From Sphingobacteriales bacterium TSM_CSS (lineage in GTDB: Bacteria; Bacteroidota; Bacteroidia; Chitinophagales; UBA2359): DNA of 64,000 bases. How positions within the stretch are numbered: position 1 is the stretch's first letter; each line of letters starts with the position of its first letter. Shown piece after piece: positions 1 to 9,349 of this stretch. Below the pieces are notes generated by a model. It searched no databases. It was given only the letters and a program-made list of their open reading frames with translations, and was not told the origin of the DNA. A program made the position numbers and the translations under genes. The DNA lies in assembly GCA_002212985.1 (NCBI GenBank), contig NBMY01000147.1, positions 26,755-90,754 of the forward strand. Reading direction: 5' to 3'.

Positions 1-1062
1 GTCGCGCAGAATTTGGGCGCCAATGCCGTAATCTCGCTCATCCATTTTAAATCCCAACGACAGGTTAGCTTGTACAGTATCCATACCTTGTTCTTGTAAC
101 TGGTAGGCTTTTAACTTGTTTAGCAACCCAATGCCCCGCCCTTCCTGGTTCATGTACAATACTATACCTTTACCTTCATTTTCAATTTGCTGCATGGCGC
201 TGTGCAGTTGGTCTCCGCAATCGCATCGCAAAGACCCCAATACATCTCCGGTTAGGCAAGAGGAGTGTACGCGCACAAGAACAGGTTCGTTGGGTTGCCA
301 GTTGCCTTTAGTTAAGGCAAGATGTACATTACCGGTATGCACTTCGGTGTAGGCTATGAGTTTAAAGTTACCCCATTTGGTGGGTAAATTAACGGCAACC
401 TCTTTGTTTATCAGTCGTTCGGTTTTAAGTCGGTAGGCAATGAGGTCTTTAATAGCAATAATTTTAAGATTAAAGCGGTTGGCAACTTCTATGAGTTGTG
501 GCAGCCTTGCCATAGTTCCGTCTTCGTTCATTATTTCAACCAAAGCGCCGGCCGGTTCAAAACCGGCAAGTCGTGCAAGGTCTATGGTAGCTTCGGTGTG
601 TCCTGCACGGCGCAGTACGCCGCCGCTTTTAGCCCGAAGCGGGAAAATATGTCCCGGTTTACCAAATTCATCGGGCTGTGTGTTGGGATTAATGAGCGCT
701 TGTATGGTTTTGGCACGGTCGTGCGCCGAAATTCCGGTAGTACACCCATATCCTATCAGGTCAATAGAAACGGTAAAGGGGGTTTTATGGGTGGCAGTAT
801 TGGCGCTCACCATTAAATCGAGGCCAAGTTCGTCGCACCGTTCTTCTACTACGGGGGCACAAATAAGGCCACGCCCGTGGGTAGCCATAAAGTTAATAAT
901 TTCGGGCGTTACATTTCGGGCGGCAGTAATAAAATCGCCTTCGTTTTCCCGGTCTTCGTCATCAACCACAATTACCAGTTTTCCGGCTTTAATATCTTCA
1001 ACGGCTTCTTCAATGGTGTTGAGTGTAAACTCAGGCATTTCGTTTTGTTGGTTTCCAGACAT
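1..1062 (-). CDS. ribBA: Bifunctional DHBP synthase / GTP cyclohydrolase II (partial)
   Basis: This gene makes two riboflavin precursors: 3,4-dihydroxy-2-butanone 4-phosphate from ribulose 5-phosphate, and the pyrimidine precursor from GTP. It is read on the minus strand from ATG at 1062, 354 codons are visible, and it is cut by the left window edge. The N-terminal RibB half shows [10 protein letters not shown] and [17 protein letters not shown]. The RibA half shows the zinc-cysteine block [19 protein letters not shown] and QEGRGIGL. A good ribosome site (AAGGAG) lies about 10 bases before the ATG. The start lies 32 bases inside the end of the upstream glycosyltransferase gene, which suggests cotranscription or translational coupling. 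Riboflavin synthase (ribE) is about 36 kb away, so the pathway is not clustered. Confidence 0.95.
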   Translation of the reverse strand, partial: MSGNQQNEMPEFTLNTIEEAVEDIKAGKLVIVVDDEDRENEGDFITAARNVTPEIINFMATHGRGLICAPVVEERCDELGLDLMVSANTATHKTPFTVSIDLIGYGCTTGISAHDRAKTIQALINPNTQPDEFGKPGHIFPLRAKSGGVLRRAGHTEATIDLARLAGFEPAGALVEIMNEDGTMARLPQLIEVANRFNLKIIAIKDLIAYRLKTERLINKEVAVNLPTKWGNFKLIAYTEVHTGNVHLALTKGNWQPNEPVLVRVHSSCLTGDVLGSLRCDCGDQLHSAMQQIENEGKGIVLYMNQEGRGIGLLNKLKAYQLQEQGMDTVQANLSLGFKMDERDYGIGAQILRD

Positions 1063-2221
1063 TGCTTTCTACTCCTTTTAAATATTTAATAAATCCTATG
1101 AGCAACCCAAGGTTCATGAGGTAAAAATAGCGCACAAACCTAAACAATTTAATATTAATATTTATTTTGCCGAGAACAAAATCGGCAAACCAGAGTGCCG
1201 GGCCGGCACACTGCAAAAGAAACAAACAGAAATAAAATTTGGTTCGGAAAGCCAGGTATCCCGAAATACAAAAGGCGGTAATGAGCAAAAGCGGGGTAAG
1301 CCAGCGCAACACCTTGTGCGAAAAAAAGGCAAAGGCTATCACACCCTTTTGAGGCAACAGCAGGCGCCAAAACCGATGCAGGTTTTGAAAATTTCCCGAT
1401 GAAATGCGTTTTTTCCGTCTGTATTCTTCTTCAATATCATCGGGCACATCTTCATAACACACGGCTTTCAGTTCTTTTATGGCGGTATGTCCTTCTTCGA
1501 GGGCAAGCATGGTAAGGTAAAAATCATCTACCACAAAGTTGGGGGGCACAGGTTCGAACAAAGTGGCGCGCATGGCATAGCAGGCACCAAATGCGCCCAT
1601 CATACAGCCGCCAATAAGGCTTTCGTAGTGTTTGAGTACGTTTTCGCGTTTTATGTACCACATTTCCTGATACGAAATGCCGGTATCTTTAACGCCTATA
1701 TTAAGCACATTGGCTCCCACCACGCCGGTTTGGGGGTTTTTAAAGTGTTTAGCCAATTGATACAGCAGGGAGGGGGTAAACAACACGTTGGCATCGGTTA
1801 ATACCAGCACCGATTGTGGCGGTAAACCGGCGCCAAGTTCTTCCATAAGGCGGTTAATGATGCGGGGTTTTCCGTTTCGTCCTTCGTAAATTTTAAGTTG
1901 TATATTGTTATGTTGCCGGGCATATTGTTCAATAATGCGGTGCGTGTCATCGGTTGAGTTATCGGAACCAATCCACAACTCAATTTGTGTTAATGGGTAA
2001 GTGGTATCAAAAATGCTGTTGAGTTTTTGCGCCAGCACTTTTTCTTCGTTATAAACCGCCATGAGTATGCACACACAGGGCAAGTCATCTTGCGGCTGAT
2101 ACATTTGCAGGTTGCCGGCTTTACCCCTTGCCTGCCATTGCAGCCAAAGCGGGTAAAACAGGTAGGTATGTGCCACCGCCAGTACCGATAACCAAAAGAA
2201 TATTTGAAGCAACAGCAGCAA
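1031..2221 (-). CDS. Membrane glycosyltransferase, family 2
   Basis: Predicted inner-membrane GT-A glycosyltransferase of 396 residues that would transfer a sugar from a nucleotide sugar to a surface or envelope glycan. An N-terminal membrane segment is followed by the GT2 domain with [26 protein letters not shown] and [27 protein letters not shown] stretch fits the acceptor/ED region, and an [14 protein letters not shown] stretch resembles the (Q/R)XXRW region of processive GT2 enzymes. Hydrophobic segments follow at the C-terminus. The only reasonable start is TTG at 2221, because an in-frame stop lies at 2231-2233 and no ATG follows before the membrane segment. Substrate unknown. A GT-B glycosyltransferase lies just upstream, and the 3' end overlaps ribBA. 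Confidence 0.85.
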   Translation of the reverse strand: MLLLLQIFFWLSVLAVAHTYLFYPLWLQWQARGKAGNLQMYQPQDDLPCVCILMAVYNEEKVLAQKLNSIFDTTYPLTQIELWIGSDNSTDDTHRIIEQYARQHNNIQLKIYEGRNGKPRIINRLMEELGAGLPPQSVLVLTDANVLFTPSLLYQLAKHFKNPQTGVVGANVLNIGVKDTGISYQEMWYIKRENVLKHYESLIGGCMMGAFGACYAMRATLFEPVPPNFVVDDFYLTMLALEEGHTAIKELKAVCYEDVPDDIEEEYRRKKRISSGNFQNLHRFWRLLLPQKGVIAFAFFSHKVLRWLTPLLLITAFCISGYLAFRTKFYFCLFLLQCAGPALWFADFVLGKININIKLFRFVRYFYLMNLGLLIGFIKYLKGVESNVWKPTKRNA

Positions 2222-2261
2222 ATTAGTATGTTAACAGGTTGGAACAATGCACAACAACACC

Positions 2262-3473
2262 TTACGGGCTTAGCAACTGTTGATAAAAACGGGTTAAACC
2301 CTCAACCAATGCAGTGTTGTTGTGGTGTTGCATGGCAAAGTTACGGGCATTATAACTGATTTGGTTGCAAAAGTCTGGGTTTTTTAACAGTTTCAGTAGG
2401 TTGTTTGCAAATTCTTCGGCAGTATTGGCAATGAGCAGGTCTTTTCCGGGAGAACATTCAATGCCTTCGGCAGCTACTGCTGTGCAAACAACGGGTTTCC
2501 CCAACGCCAGCGCTTCAATAATTTTTACCCGCATACCACTGCCCGAAAACAACGGAACAGCCACCACCCCGTGTTGTTGCAAGTAAGCAACGGCATTGGG
2601 CACCTCGCCAACCATAACCACGCCCGGCAGTTGCCGCTGCAAAAACCCGGGCGGGGCATTACGGCCGGCTACAAACAGGGTTGCATTGGGCAACTGTTGC
2701 CTTACCAAAGGCAGCACATGGGTAAAAAGCCACTCCAAACCCTGTTGGTTGGGCAGCCAGTCGAGCGAGCCAAGGTAGCAAATATTGGAAACGGGCAAAT
2801 CTTTATTGGGTGGTGAAAAGGGGTAATCTTCTTCGCCAAAACCGGCGGGCATGAGGTACATAGGCTGGCGGCAGCCCATTTGGGTAAGTTGTTGTGCATC
2901 TAACGGCGATATGGGAACCAGCCCGTTAAAAAGCGGCAGCATGGTTTGTTCGTAGGTTTTAAACTGCCTTGCCAGTAAAAGTAAATACCCTCGTTTTACC
3001 GCATTTTTGGTTTCGGCGGCCAATCGCTGCCAAATAACATGCTCAATGTTGTGGGTGCGCATAACCACGGGCAATTTGGGAGCCAACTGCCTGATGAGCG
3101 GCAAGTACGGAGCAAGATAAACGCCTTCCATTTGCACCACATCAAAACGTTGGGTTTGCAGCAATTCCCGAAGCGCTTGGGCATAACCGGCAGAAACAAA
3201 GCGGTCAATATTGTACGATTTGTTGAGCAGCAAACATTTGAGCGCTTGCAAAGGGTTAAGGCGCGTATTGACAAATACTGCCTCAAACTGTGCCAAAGCC
3301 TTTACCTCCGGTGGCAGTTGCATAGGGTTAAAAGCATGTTTGGGCGTATTCATCACCAACACAGTTACCTCGTGCCCGGCTTTGTGCAGTTCTTTTGTTA
3401 CCGACAATATGGCAATTGCTTCGCCGTCGGCGGGTGGGTAGGGGTTTTTCTTACACAGTTGGAGAATATGCAT
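2262..3473 (-). CDS. Glycosyltransferase, GT4-like (GT-B fold)
   Basis: Cytosolic GT-B glycosyltransferase of about 403 residues. I chose ATG at 3473 (MHILQLCKKNPYPPADGEA), because the frame is open further upstream but that part overlaps the next gene and looks non-coding. The N-terminal half has the acceptor-side glycine loop region (PPADGEAIAI) and MRTHNIEHVIW. The C-terminal half has the donor-binding pattern GSLDWLPNQQGLEWL and FSGSGMRVKIIEALALGKPVV with EGIE, typical of GT4 enzymes that use nucleotide sugars. It sits 40 bases upstream of the GT2 gene, so the pair may act on the same polysaccharide. The substrate cannot be read from the sequence. Confidence 0.88.
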   Translation of the reverse strand: MHILQLCKKNPYPPADGEAIAILSVTKELHKAGHEVTVLVMNTPKHAFNPMQLPPEVKALAQFEAVFVNTRLNPLQALKCLLLNKSYNIDRFVSAGYAQALRELLQTQRFDVVQMEGVYLAPYLPLIRQLAPKLPVVMRTHNIEHVIWQRLAAETKNAVKRGYLLLLARQFKTYEQTMLPLFNGLVPISPLDAQQLTQMGCRQPMYLMPAGFGEEDYPFSPPNKDLPVSNICYLGSLDWLPNQQGLEWLFTHVLPLVRQQLPNATLFVAGRNAPPGFLQRQLPGVVMVGEVPNAVAYLQQHGVVAVPLFSGSGMRVKIIEALALGKPVVCTAVAAEGIECSPGKDLLIANTAEEFANNLLKLLKNPDFCNQISYNARNFAMQHHNNTALVEGLTRFYQQLLSP

Positions 3474-3532
3474 AAACCGGCTACAGTGGTTATTTATGGC
3501 AAGTTCAGGTAAAAGAGTGTGAATAAAGCGGT

Positions 3533-4036
3533 TTAAGCATATAAATAAGGTTCGCTTTGGGCAGCAAGTTGCTGAATGTTTCTGACTACCCGTTTCATAT
3601 AAGTTCGCCAAAATGTTTTGGTAAAAACCCAGTGTAACGGGTACAAAAATTTATTGCCCGAAAACATGGTATAGGTATATTGCACCTGTACGGTGCCGTC
3701 TGGCAAGGGTTGGGTAAACCATTCGCCTTCAAACTTAGAAAAACCCAACATCCAATATTTAAAGCCCGATACCTCAATTTTCCAGTAAGCAAGTTCCTTT
3801 CGCTCCAACACAGTGTCTAAGGCGGCTTCTCCTCCTTTAAAAGCCAATGTTCTGGTCATATACACCTTTCGTGTTCCATCAATGGTTCCCCATGTTTCGT
3901 CGTTGGTGCAGTGGGTAACTTTTGGCATAATAAGAAACCCGGTATGTACTTTGGTAATATCGCACAGCATAGGCGTTTTAAAAGCGCGTTCCAAAGTGGT
4001 GTTAAATATTGCCGTTACCGTTGTTTGCGTGGTCAT
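3533..4036 (-). CDS. SRPBCC-fold protein (polyketide cyclase/START-like)
   Basis: 167-residue soluble protein. The opening (TTVTAIFNTTLERAFKTPM), a long series of beta-type stretches and the C-terminal helix (RTYMKRVVRNIQQLA) match the SRPBCC helix-grip fold, which binds hydrophobic ligands in a central cavity. No signal peptide. Ligand and function are not recognisable. It lies upstream of the GT4 gene with a 59-base gap and may be cotranscribed with it. Confidence 0.7.
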   Translation of the reverse strand: MTTQTTVTAIFNTTLERAFKTPMLCDITKVHTGFLIMPKVTHCTNDETWGTIDGTRKVYMTRTLAFKGGEAALDTVLERKELAYWKIEVSGFKYWMLGFSKFEGEWFTQPLPDGTVQVQYTYTMFSGNKFLYPLHWVFTKTFWRTYMKRVVRNIQQLAAQSEPYLYA

Positions 4037-4175
4037 GTTAAAAAATGTTCAGCAAGTAGTAAATGTGGGTAACTGCTTTTTTTTGTAAAACTATTGCCAA
4101 CCCGCACCGGCATTCGTTGCAGTTGCGGGTTGACAGTGTTTGCAGATAAATAGAACATGGGGTAGCAGCCTAAAG

Positions 4176-4871
4176 CTAATTGTTTGGCGCTCCGGCATCA
4201 ATCCATGCTTTTATTTGTTTAATTTGGCAGTTTGGCAGTTTCGACAAATTCAGCGGCATGTCTACAAAATCTTGGTCGTGGTTAACAGAGCCGTAGAGTC
4301 TGCCATCTAATGCGGGCACTTTTACCGCATCATAAGAGGACAGGTTTACATCACCGCCGGCATCCTGGTAAACCGAAGCGCCATGGCAACTTAAACAACT
4401 GTTGTTCAAAATTGGCAGTATATTGCCCGAATAAGTTACATTGATTGTATCGCAAGAACCCGATGCCGTGCAGGTAAGGTTCTTTGCACCCTGCAAAATC
4501 CATTTTTCAATAATGTTTTTTTGGCCATCGGTCAGGGGTTCGTAAGGGGAAGGAGGCATTTTGTTCTCAATTATTTGTTCGTACGCCTCACTGTTGCCCG
4601 GTTTAAAGGGCTTTACCTTGCCGGTGGTAACAATATTAACATAAGTGTCTAACTGAACCCCTTCCTCGCTGGTTTGGGCATCGTGGCAGCCTCCAAATGC
4701 GCAGTGTGCCTCAAAAATAGGCAGTACATCATTTTCAAAGTAAACAATACTCGAATCGCAGGGTTCGCCGGTGTCAACAGGGTCTTCGGGCAGGGCGACA
4801 TCGTGTGTACAGGCAAAAAACAAAACGGCAATAGCCGATAAAGAGCAAAACAGAAACAACTTTTTTTTCAT
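4176..4871 (-). CDS. Lipoprotein with two cytochrome-c-like heme motifs
   Basis: 231-residue exported lipoprotein. The signal peptide ends in the lipobox LFFAC, with the lipidated cysteine near residue 21. Two repeats each begin with a DVLPIF/NILPIL helix followed by a heme-like motif: CAFGGCH (a CX4CH spacing) in the first half and CLSCH (canonical CXXCH) in the second. Both halves have a downstream methionine-proline stretch (NKMPPSPYEPL and DMPLNLSKLP) that could give the axial ligand. This resembles the planctomycete-type cytochrome c domains common in Bacteroidota lipoproteins. A redox role is inferred; the partner is unknown. It stands alone between divergent or unrelated genes. Confidence 0.75.
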   Translation of the reverse strand: MKKKLFLFCSLSAIAVLFFACTHDVALPEDPVDTGEPCDSSIVYFENDVLPIFEAHCAFGGCHDAQTSEEGVQLDTYVNIVTTGKVKPFKPGNSEAYEQIIENKMPPSPYEPLTDGQKNIIEKWILQGAKNLTCTASGSCDTINVTYSGNILPILNNSCLSCHGASVYQDAGGDVNLSSYDAVKVPALDGRLYGSVNHDQDFVDMPLNLSKLPNCQIKQIKAWIDAGAPNN

Positions 4872-5013
4872 TTTTTCATGTTTAGTTGAACAACAGGTTT
4901 AGCTTGCGGTAAGTTGCAGCATATTGTTATAGCTAAAAACAACAGTAAAAATGTTTGTGAGTGGGAGGCTGTAAGCACTTGAAAACAGTTTTATAAACGG
5001 CAAAGAAGCTTTT

Positions 5014-5595
5014 TTATTCTTCACCAATAATAAGTGTCATAGCCCGATTGTAAAAATCTTGCACATCGGGCGGCACGGGGTTGTTTCGGTCGCCCCAGGT
5101 TATGGTATTGGTCAGGTCTTTATCTGAGTATTCTATAAAGTAGTACAGGTTACCCGGAAACCTGAAACTCATTTGGTTGAGGCGCAACTTCAAGGCATCA
5201 TGCTGTAATGTGGTTAGCTCTTTTTCGCTGAGTTGTTTTAAAACTGTAGTATCCTGCGGAACTTTGGTTCTTATACGGGTAACCTTACCATCGGGTGGTA
5301 TGATATAGCGAACGGTTCCACCGGTAAAACCGCCGCCACTTCCTATGGCAAGGGTAGCGGTAAAGGCATCAGGCAGATTGGTTTTACCCGCTTCCGCTTC
5401 TTTGGTTGTTTTATTTGGGGCGCTGTTAGTATTAGGGTTTCGGCTGCACGAGATCTGCAGCAGACAGCACGCAGCAACCAGCCCTACACCGGGCAAAAAC
5501 CAGCCCGATAAATGCCGCCAACCGCTTTGGGGAACCGATAAGGCTACCTTGCAGGCACTACGGATAATTAAAATATGCAGCCATGCTAATTTCAT
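5014..5595 (-). CDS. Putative lipoprotein, unknown function
   Basis: 193-residue protein not matched to a family by eye. A hydrophobic stretch (residues about 32-48) ends in LLQISC, a plausible lipobox, but the leader before it is unusually long and no internal ATG would shorten it. The mature part begins with a charged low-complexity linker, then a compact domain with GSGGGFTGGTVRYII, ITWGDRNNPVPP and a C-terminal helix. Probably envelope-located. Start position uncertain. Confidence 0.55.
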   Translation of the reverse strand: MKLAWLHILIIRSACKVALSVPQSGWRHLSGWFLPGVGLVAACCLLQISCSRNPNTNSAPNKTTKEAEAGKTNLPDAFTATLAIGSGGGFTGGTVRYIIPPDGKVTRIRTKVPQDTTVLKQLSEKELTTLQHDALKLRLNQMSFRFPGNLYYFIEYSDKDLTNTITWGDRNNPVPPDVQDFYNRAMTLIIGEE

Positions 5596-5882
5596 ATAAA
5601 AGGTAATATACCATTTTTACTGAACAGAATAAAATCTTAGGGAAGCTGCAATAATACTGCTATTTTTTCAATTTTGACGTTCTATAACCCAAACTTGTAC
5701 ATTAATTGGCAGGGCATAAATAAATTAATTTTTTATAAATACGCATATCGATAATAAATTAAATAAGAATAAAATAAAAATTTTGTAAGGATTAAGTAAA
5801 AAGATAGTCGGCAGTTGCAAAATATCAATTATTTACCGAAATTTGTGCCCATTTTTAAAAAAGAACCAACCCCAATTGCCGC
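5596..5882. other. AT-rich intergenic region between divergent genes
   Basis: 287 bases between two divergently transcribed genes. The part from about 5700 to 5815 is very AT-rich, with runs of A and T and an ATCGAT centre near 5750. I found no exact TAnnTTTG promoter on either strand and no RNA gene. It presumably holds the promoters of both neighbours. Confidence 0.4.
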
Positions 5883-6377
5883 ATGAGCGAAACCAACCAC
5901 CCATATTCCCTACCCGAAGCACACCGGTATTTTGCAGGTGCGTGCCTTGAAACTGCGGCCGGCTTGCTACGGCAACCCACCAGAACCGCTGAACAAAACC
6001 AATTGCTTGAAACGGTTGCCCAAACCGGCTACTACCACAACCTGCACACTCAGGATAAAACTGCTTTTGTACGCTGCCTTTGGATGCTTGCCAAGGTATA
6101 TGCAGCCATGTGCAATTCTGCAAAATCTTTGTATTTTGCCCGCAAATGCCGCTCCGAAAGCGGCGAATACCGGGAAGAAAATGCGCTTGCCTATGCTTAT
6201 GCCTGCGAAGCAATGGGGCGTGCTTATGATGCCGGGCAACAACCCGAACAGGCACACGGCTACCTTCAACTGGCGCTTGATGTGGCAGATACTATTGCCA
6301 ATGAGCAGGAAAACCGGCAATTTTTAGATGATTTTTCACTGCCCTGCACCCAAATGGGCAATAATGAAGTAATCTGA
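5883..6377 (+). CDS. Helical-repeat (TPR-like) protein, unknown function
   Basis: 164-residue soluble, entirely helical-looking protein with no signal peptide. The middle and C-terminal part (VRCLWMLAKVYAAM, SLYFARKCRSESGE, ALAYAYACEAMGRAYDAG, HGYLQLALDVADTI) has the alternating small and aromatic pattern of paired TPR-like helices. It resembles an unnamed family of small bacterial proteins with an AFAYEALARA-type helix. Function unknown. It stands alone, divergent from the lipoprotein at 5014-5595 and convergent with cysQ. Confidence 0.65.
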   Translation: MSETNHPYSLPEAHRYFAGACLETAAGLLRQPTRTAEQNQLLETVAQTGYYHNLHTQDKTAFVRCLWMLAKVYAAMCNSAKSLYFARKCRSESGEYREENALAYAYACEAMGRAYDAGQQPEQAHGYLQLALDVADTIANEQENRQFLDDFSLPCTQMGNNEVI

Positions 6378-6421
6378 TTTCTCTCTGCTCCCCGAAACAA
6401 ACCCCGGAAAGGCAATTTCAG

Positions 6422-7195
6422 TTAAACCGATACCACAAAGTTGGGGCTTAGCAGGTTTTCTTTGTTATAAACCAACGGGCTGCCATTGGGTTGCGTTACC
6501 ATTGCGCCGGCTTCGGCAGCAACAATATGGCCGGCTGCGGTATCCCACTCCATACAGGGTGAAAAACGGGGGTAAACATGCGCTTTACCCTCTGCCACCA
6601 TACAAAATTTAAGCGCGCTGCCGGCACCGGTTACCTCTACGCGGCCGTATTTTTCTTCCAGCCGTTGTATAAAATCATTGGTTTCCTGATTGCGGTGCGA
6701 GCGACTGGCAAAGGTAATAACCGGTTTACCCGGTTCAATGGGGCGGGCATGTATGCGCACTGCAGCCTTGCCGCTTTCAACCTTATAGCTGCCTTTGCCT
6801 TTTATGGCATAATAAGCTAAATCTTGTACCGGAACATATACCAAACCCAATACCGGCGTTTGTTCATGTATAAGGGCAATGTTAATGGTAAACTCGCCAT
6901 TGCGTTTAACAAATTCCTTAGTGCCGTCAAGGGGGTCAATTAACCAGCAATAGCGCCAATATTGCCTTTCTGCCCATGCTGTTTGTTTGGTTTCTTCCGA
7001 TATAAAAGGTATGTTGGGGTATGCTTTGGTAAGGCTGTCAATGAGTATTTGGTTCGATGCGGTATCGGCAAGCGTAAGGGGCGAGCTGTCGTCTTTATGC
7101 GTTACATCAAAAGCATGGTTGTAAATTTGCAAAATGGCTTCGCCAGCCTTACGTACAAAGTCCAGCAACAAGTTTATGTCAATCTGTTCGGTCAT
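6422..7195 (-). CDS. cysQ: 3'(2'),5'-bisphosphate nucleotidase CysQ
   Basis: 257-residue cytosolic Mg-dependent phosphatase of the inositol monophosphatase superfamily. It converts PAP (from sulfate assimilation and cofactor transfer) to AMP. The metal-binding motifs are all present: FISEETKQ, then WLIDPLDGTKEFVKRNGEF, and the late CMEWDTAAGHIVAAEAGA. Length is usual for CysQ. The start is ATG at 7195. A role on inositol phosphates cannot be excluded, but the GTKEF form of the motif is typical of CysQ. Confidence 0.93.
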   Translation of the reverse strand: MTEQIDINLLLDFVRKAGEAILQIYNHAFDVTHKDDSSPLTLADTASNQILIDSLTKAYPNIPFISEETKQTAWAERQYWRYCWLIDPLDGTKEFVKRNGEFTINIALIHEQTPVLGLVYVPVQDLAYYAIKGKGSYKVESGKAAVRIHARPIEPGKPVITFASRSHRNQETNDFIQRLEEKYGRVEVTGAGSALKFCMVAEGKAHVYPRFSPCMEWDTAAGHIVAAEAGAMVTQPNGSPLVYNKENLLSPNFVVSV

Positions 7196-7250
7196 TCAAA
7201 AAGCGGATTACGGTAAAATAAAAAATTACAGTTAGTAAAGCTGTTTGGCC

Positions 7251-7994
7251 TTATTGCTTGTAGCCGGTAAGGCGCATGGTAACAATAAAACCCCGCTGGG
7301 CACGCTGCGGCCAGGGCAAAGGGCTGGTAATATCATTGCTGCCCAATTGCAGTATCCAGCGTTCTTTTTCTATCATACCCACATTTTTGGCATATACCTC
7401 GCGACTGTAAATTTTGGTTACCAAATCTTCATAATCGCTTTGCAAAACTGTGGCGGTTTGGGCAAAACTAAAACTGTTTACCGTTTTTGGGGTTCCTGTT
7501 TGCTGGTATTGGTATTGCCAGCCGGCATAATTGGTGGTATTATCCTGATTGGTGTTAATATGGGAGTTGCCATACCATTTTACCCCGTCTGTTACCGGAA
7601 AAACCATATTTAAAAACCGAAGTTCGCCCTCCATGCGCTCTGCCTGCTGACTGTCTTTTACGGCATACCAAACCGTTGGTATGATGTTTTCCCATGCAAT
7701 GGTATCGCTGTAGCGGGTGTAGCGTTCAATGGTTATGGCCTGTCGCCCTTCGTTATCGGTAAACGGGGTAGAAAAAAGTTCTTTCACCTCGGCATGAACC
7801 GTATCCACACCGCCGGTTAAAAAAGTGCTGTACAGCACCGAATCTACCTCATAGGTTATCCAATAACCCGAATCGATCGGAAAATACGCATACCCGTAGT
7901 CGAGGTTCAGTTCTTCGGTTTCAGATGAGCAGCCACTCCAAATGGAGAAACCGGCAAACAATGCTGCAAGGAGCAGTACAAAGGATATACGCAT
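7251..7994 (-). CDS. Lipoprotein, unknown function
   Basis: 247 residues from ATG at 7994. I took this start because it gives a normal lipoprotein signal (MRISFVLLLAALFAGFSIWS then a lipobox cysteine at residue 22). The mature part starts YFPIDSGYWITYEVDS, a pattern seen in many Bacteroidota lipoproteins of unknown role (FPL..G..W.YEV), and is rich in beta-type and aromatic segments. No catalytic motif is visible. Encoded 154 bases downstream of mnmA on the same strand. Confidence 0.75.
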   Translation of the reverse strand: MRISFVLLLAALFAGFSIWSGCSSETEELNLDYGYAYFPIDSGYWITYEVDSVLYSTFLTGGVDTVHAEVKELFSTPFTDNEGRQAITIERYTRYSDTIAWENIIPTVWYAVKDSQQAERMEGELRFLNMVFPVTDGVKWYGNSHINTNQDNTTNYAGWQYQYQQTGTPKTVNSFSFAQTATVLQSDYEDLVTKIYSREVYAKNVGMIEKERWILQLGSNDITSPLPWPQRAQRGFIVTMRLTGYKQ

Positions 7995-8148
7995 ACAATT
8001 AAACTTCTTCACAAAAAACGGTTTGGTAGTAAAATGGCAACAATGCCTTGTGTGTATGGTTAAGTAGTCTGGTTTGGTTAAAAAATAGTTGCATGGCAGG
8101 GCATTAATCTGGGGGTGCAACAGCCGGTAAGTTGCAAACAGGAGAGTG

Positions 8149-9252
8149 CTAAGCCGTTTCGAAACCGGTTTCAATATGTCCGCCACCAATTACATCGTTC
8201 CCGTCGTAAAATACGGCCGATTGTCCCGGAGCAATGGCATCTACCCTTTCATGAAACTGTACGTGCATTTTACCATTTTCCTGTTTAATATAAGCAGGTG
8301 CGCCGGCATGGTGCGCCCTTATTTTGGTCATGGTTTCCATACCGTTAAAGGCATCGGGATATTTTACCATGTTAATATTCTTCACCACCATACCATTGCT
8401 TTTCACGTCTTCTTCTTCGCCCAGCACCACGGTATTGGTTTCGGGAATAATTTTTACCACATACATGGGTTTTCCAAGCGCAATGCCCAACCCTTTTCGC
8501 TGCCCGATGGTAAAAAACGGATAGCCGTCGTGTTGGCCAAGCACCTGTCCGGTAACCGATACAAATACGCCGTTGCGCAGCCGTTCTTCCAGCCCGTCAA
8601 TTTTGCGTTTCAGAAAACCCCGATAATCGTTATCGGGTATAAAGCAAATTTCATAACTTTCCGATTTTTGCGCCAGTTCTTTGTATCCCCATTCTTCGGC
8701 CATTTTCCTTATTTCTGGTTTTCGGAAGCCGCCCACCGGAAACATGGTACGCGCCAGGTTTTGCTGGTTTAAACCCCACAATACATACGATTGGTCTTTA
8801 AGTTCGTCAATCCCTTTTGAAATAATGTACCGACTGTTCTCAAAGCGTTTTTGGGCATAGTGTCCGGTAGCAATAAACTCGCAGTTCAGAGCATCGGCAC
8901 GTCGCAGCAGGGCAGCCCATTTTATGTGGGTGTTGCATAAAATACAGGGGTTTGGCGTTCGTCCTGCCAAGTATTCCTCTACAAAGTTATCAATAACCCA
9001 ATCGCCAAATTCATCGCGAATATCAACAATAAAATGGTGAAACCCGAAATCTACGGCCACCGCCCGCGCATCATTAATAGAGTCGAGGCTGCAGCAACCC
9101 GTTTCTTTTTTTGAGCCGCCCGATGTAGCATAATCCCATGTTTTCATGGTAATGCCTACCACTTCGTAACCTTGTTCGTGCAGCATGGCAGCGGTAACGG
9201 TACTGTCTATACCGCCGCTCATAGCCACCAAAACTCTTCCGTGTTTGCTCAT
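8149..9252 (-). CDS. mnmA: tRNA-specific 2-thiouridylase MnmA
   Basis: 367-residue cytosolic enzyme that adds sulfur at position 2 of U34 in tRNA-Lys, -Glu and -Gln. The N-terminal PP-loop is VLVAMSGGIDSTVTAAML. The catalytic cysteine is Cys103 in TPNPCILCN, and the partner that takes part in persulfide transfer is Cys203 in SYEICFIPD. GHYA and GQRKGLGIA are also present. The start at 9252 has a good ribosome site (AAGAGG). A possible promoter lies at 9300-9307. Length and motifs match the family. Confidence 0.97.
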   Translation of the reverse strand: MSKHGRVLVAMSGGIDSTVTAAMLHEQGYEVVGITMKTWDYATSGGSKKETGCCSLDSINDARAVAVDFGFHHFIVDIRDEFGDWVIDNFVEEYLAGRTPNPCILCNTHIKWAALLRRADALNCEFIATGHYAQKRFENSRYIISKGIDELKDQSYVLWGLNQQNLARTMFPVGGFRKPEIRKMAEEWGYKELAQKSESYEICFIPDNDYRGFLKRKIDGLEERLRNGVFVSVTGQVLGQHDGYPFFTIGQRKGLGIALGKPMYVVKIIPETNTVVLGEEEDVKSNGMVVKNINMVKYPDAFNGMETMTKIRAHHAGAPAYIKQENGKMHVQFHERVDAIAPGQSAVFYDGNDVIGGGHIETGFETA

Positions 9253-9299
9253 GTTTACCTCTTTACAACCTAAACCCGTTTACAGGTTAAGATAGTTCA

Positions 9300-9307
9300 C
9301 AAAACTA
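9300..9307 (-). promoter_or_regulatory. Possible mnmA promoter (-7 element)
   Basis: On the minus strand this reads TAGTTTTG, matching the Bacteroidota TAnnTTTG element. It would give a leader of about 40 bases before the mnmA ATG. No clear -33 TTG at the ideal distance. Confidence 0.4.
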
Positions 9308-9349
9308 CAAAACTGTTTTACAAAAGTTCATGGCAGATGCAGGAATTTG

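Noticed and set aside
5833..6255. 140-codon frame antisense to the helical-repeat gene
   Set aside because: Composition is unlike a protein (His/Arg/Trp clusters), and the plus-strand product matches a known helical pattern.
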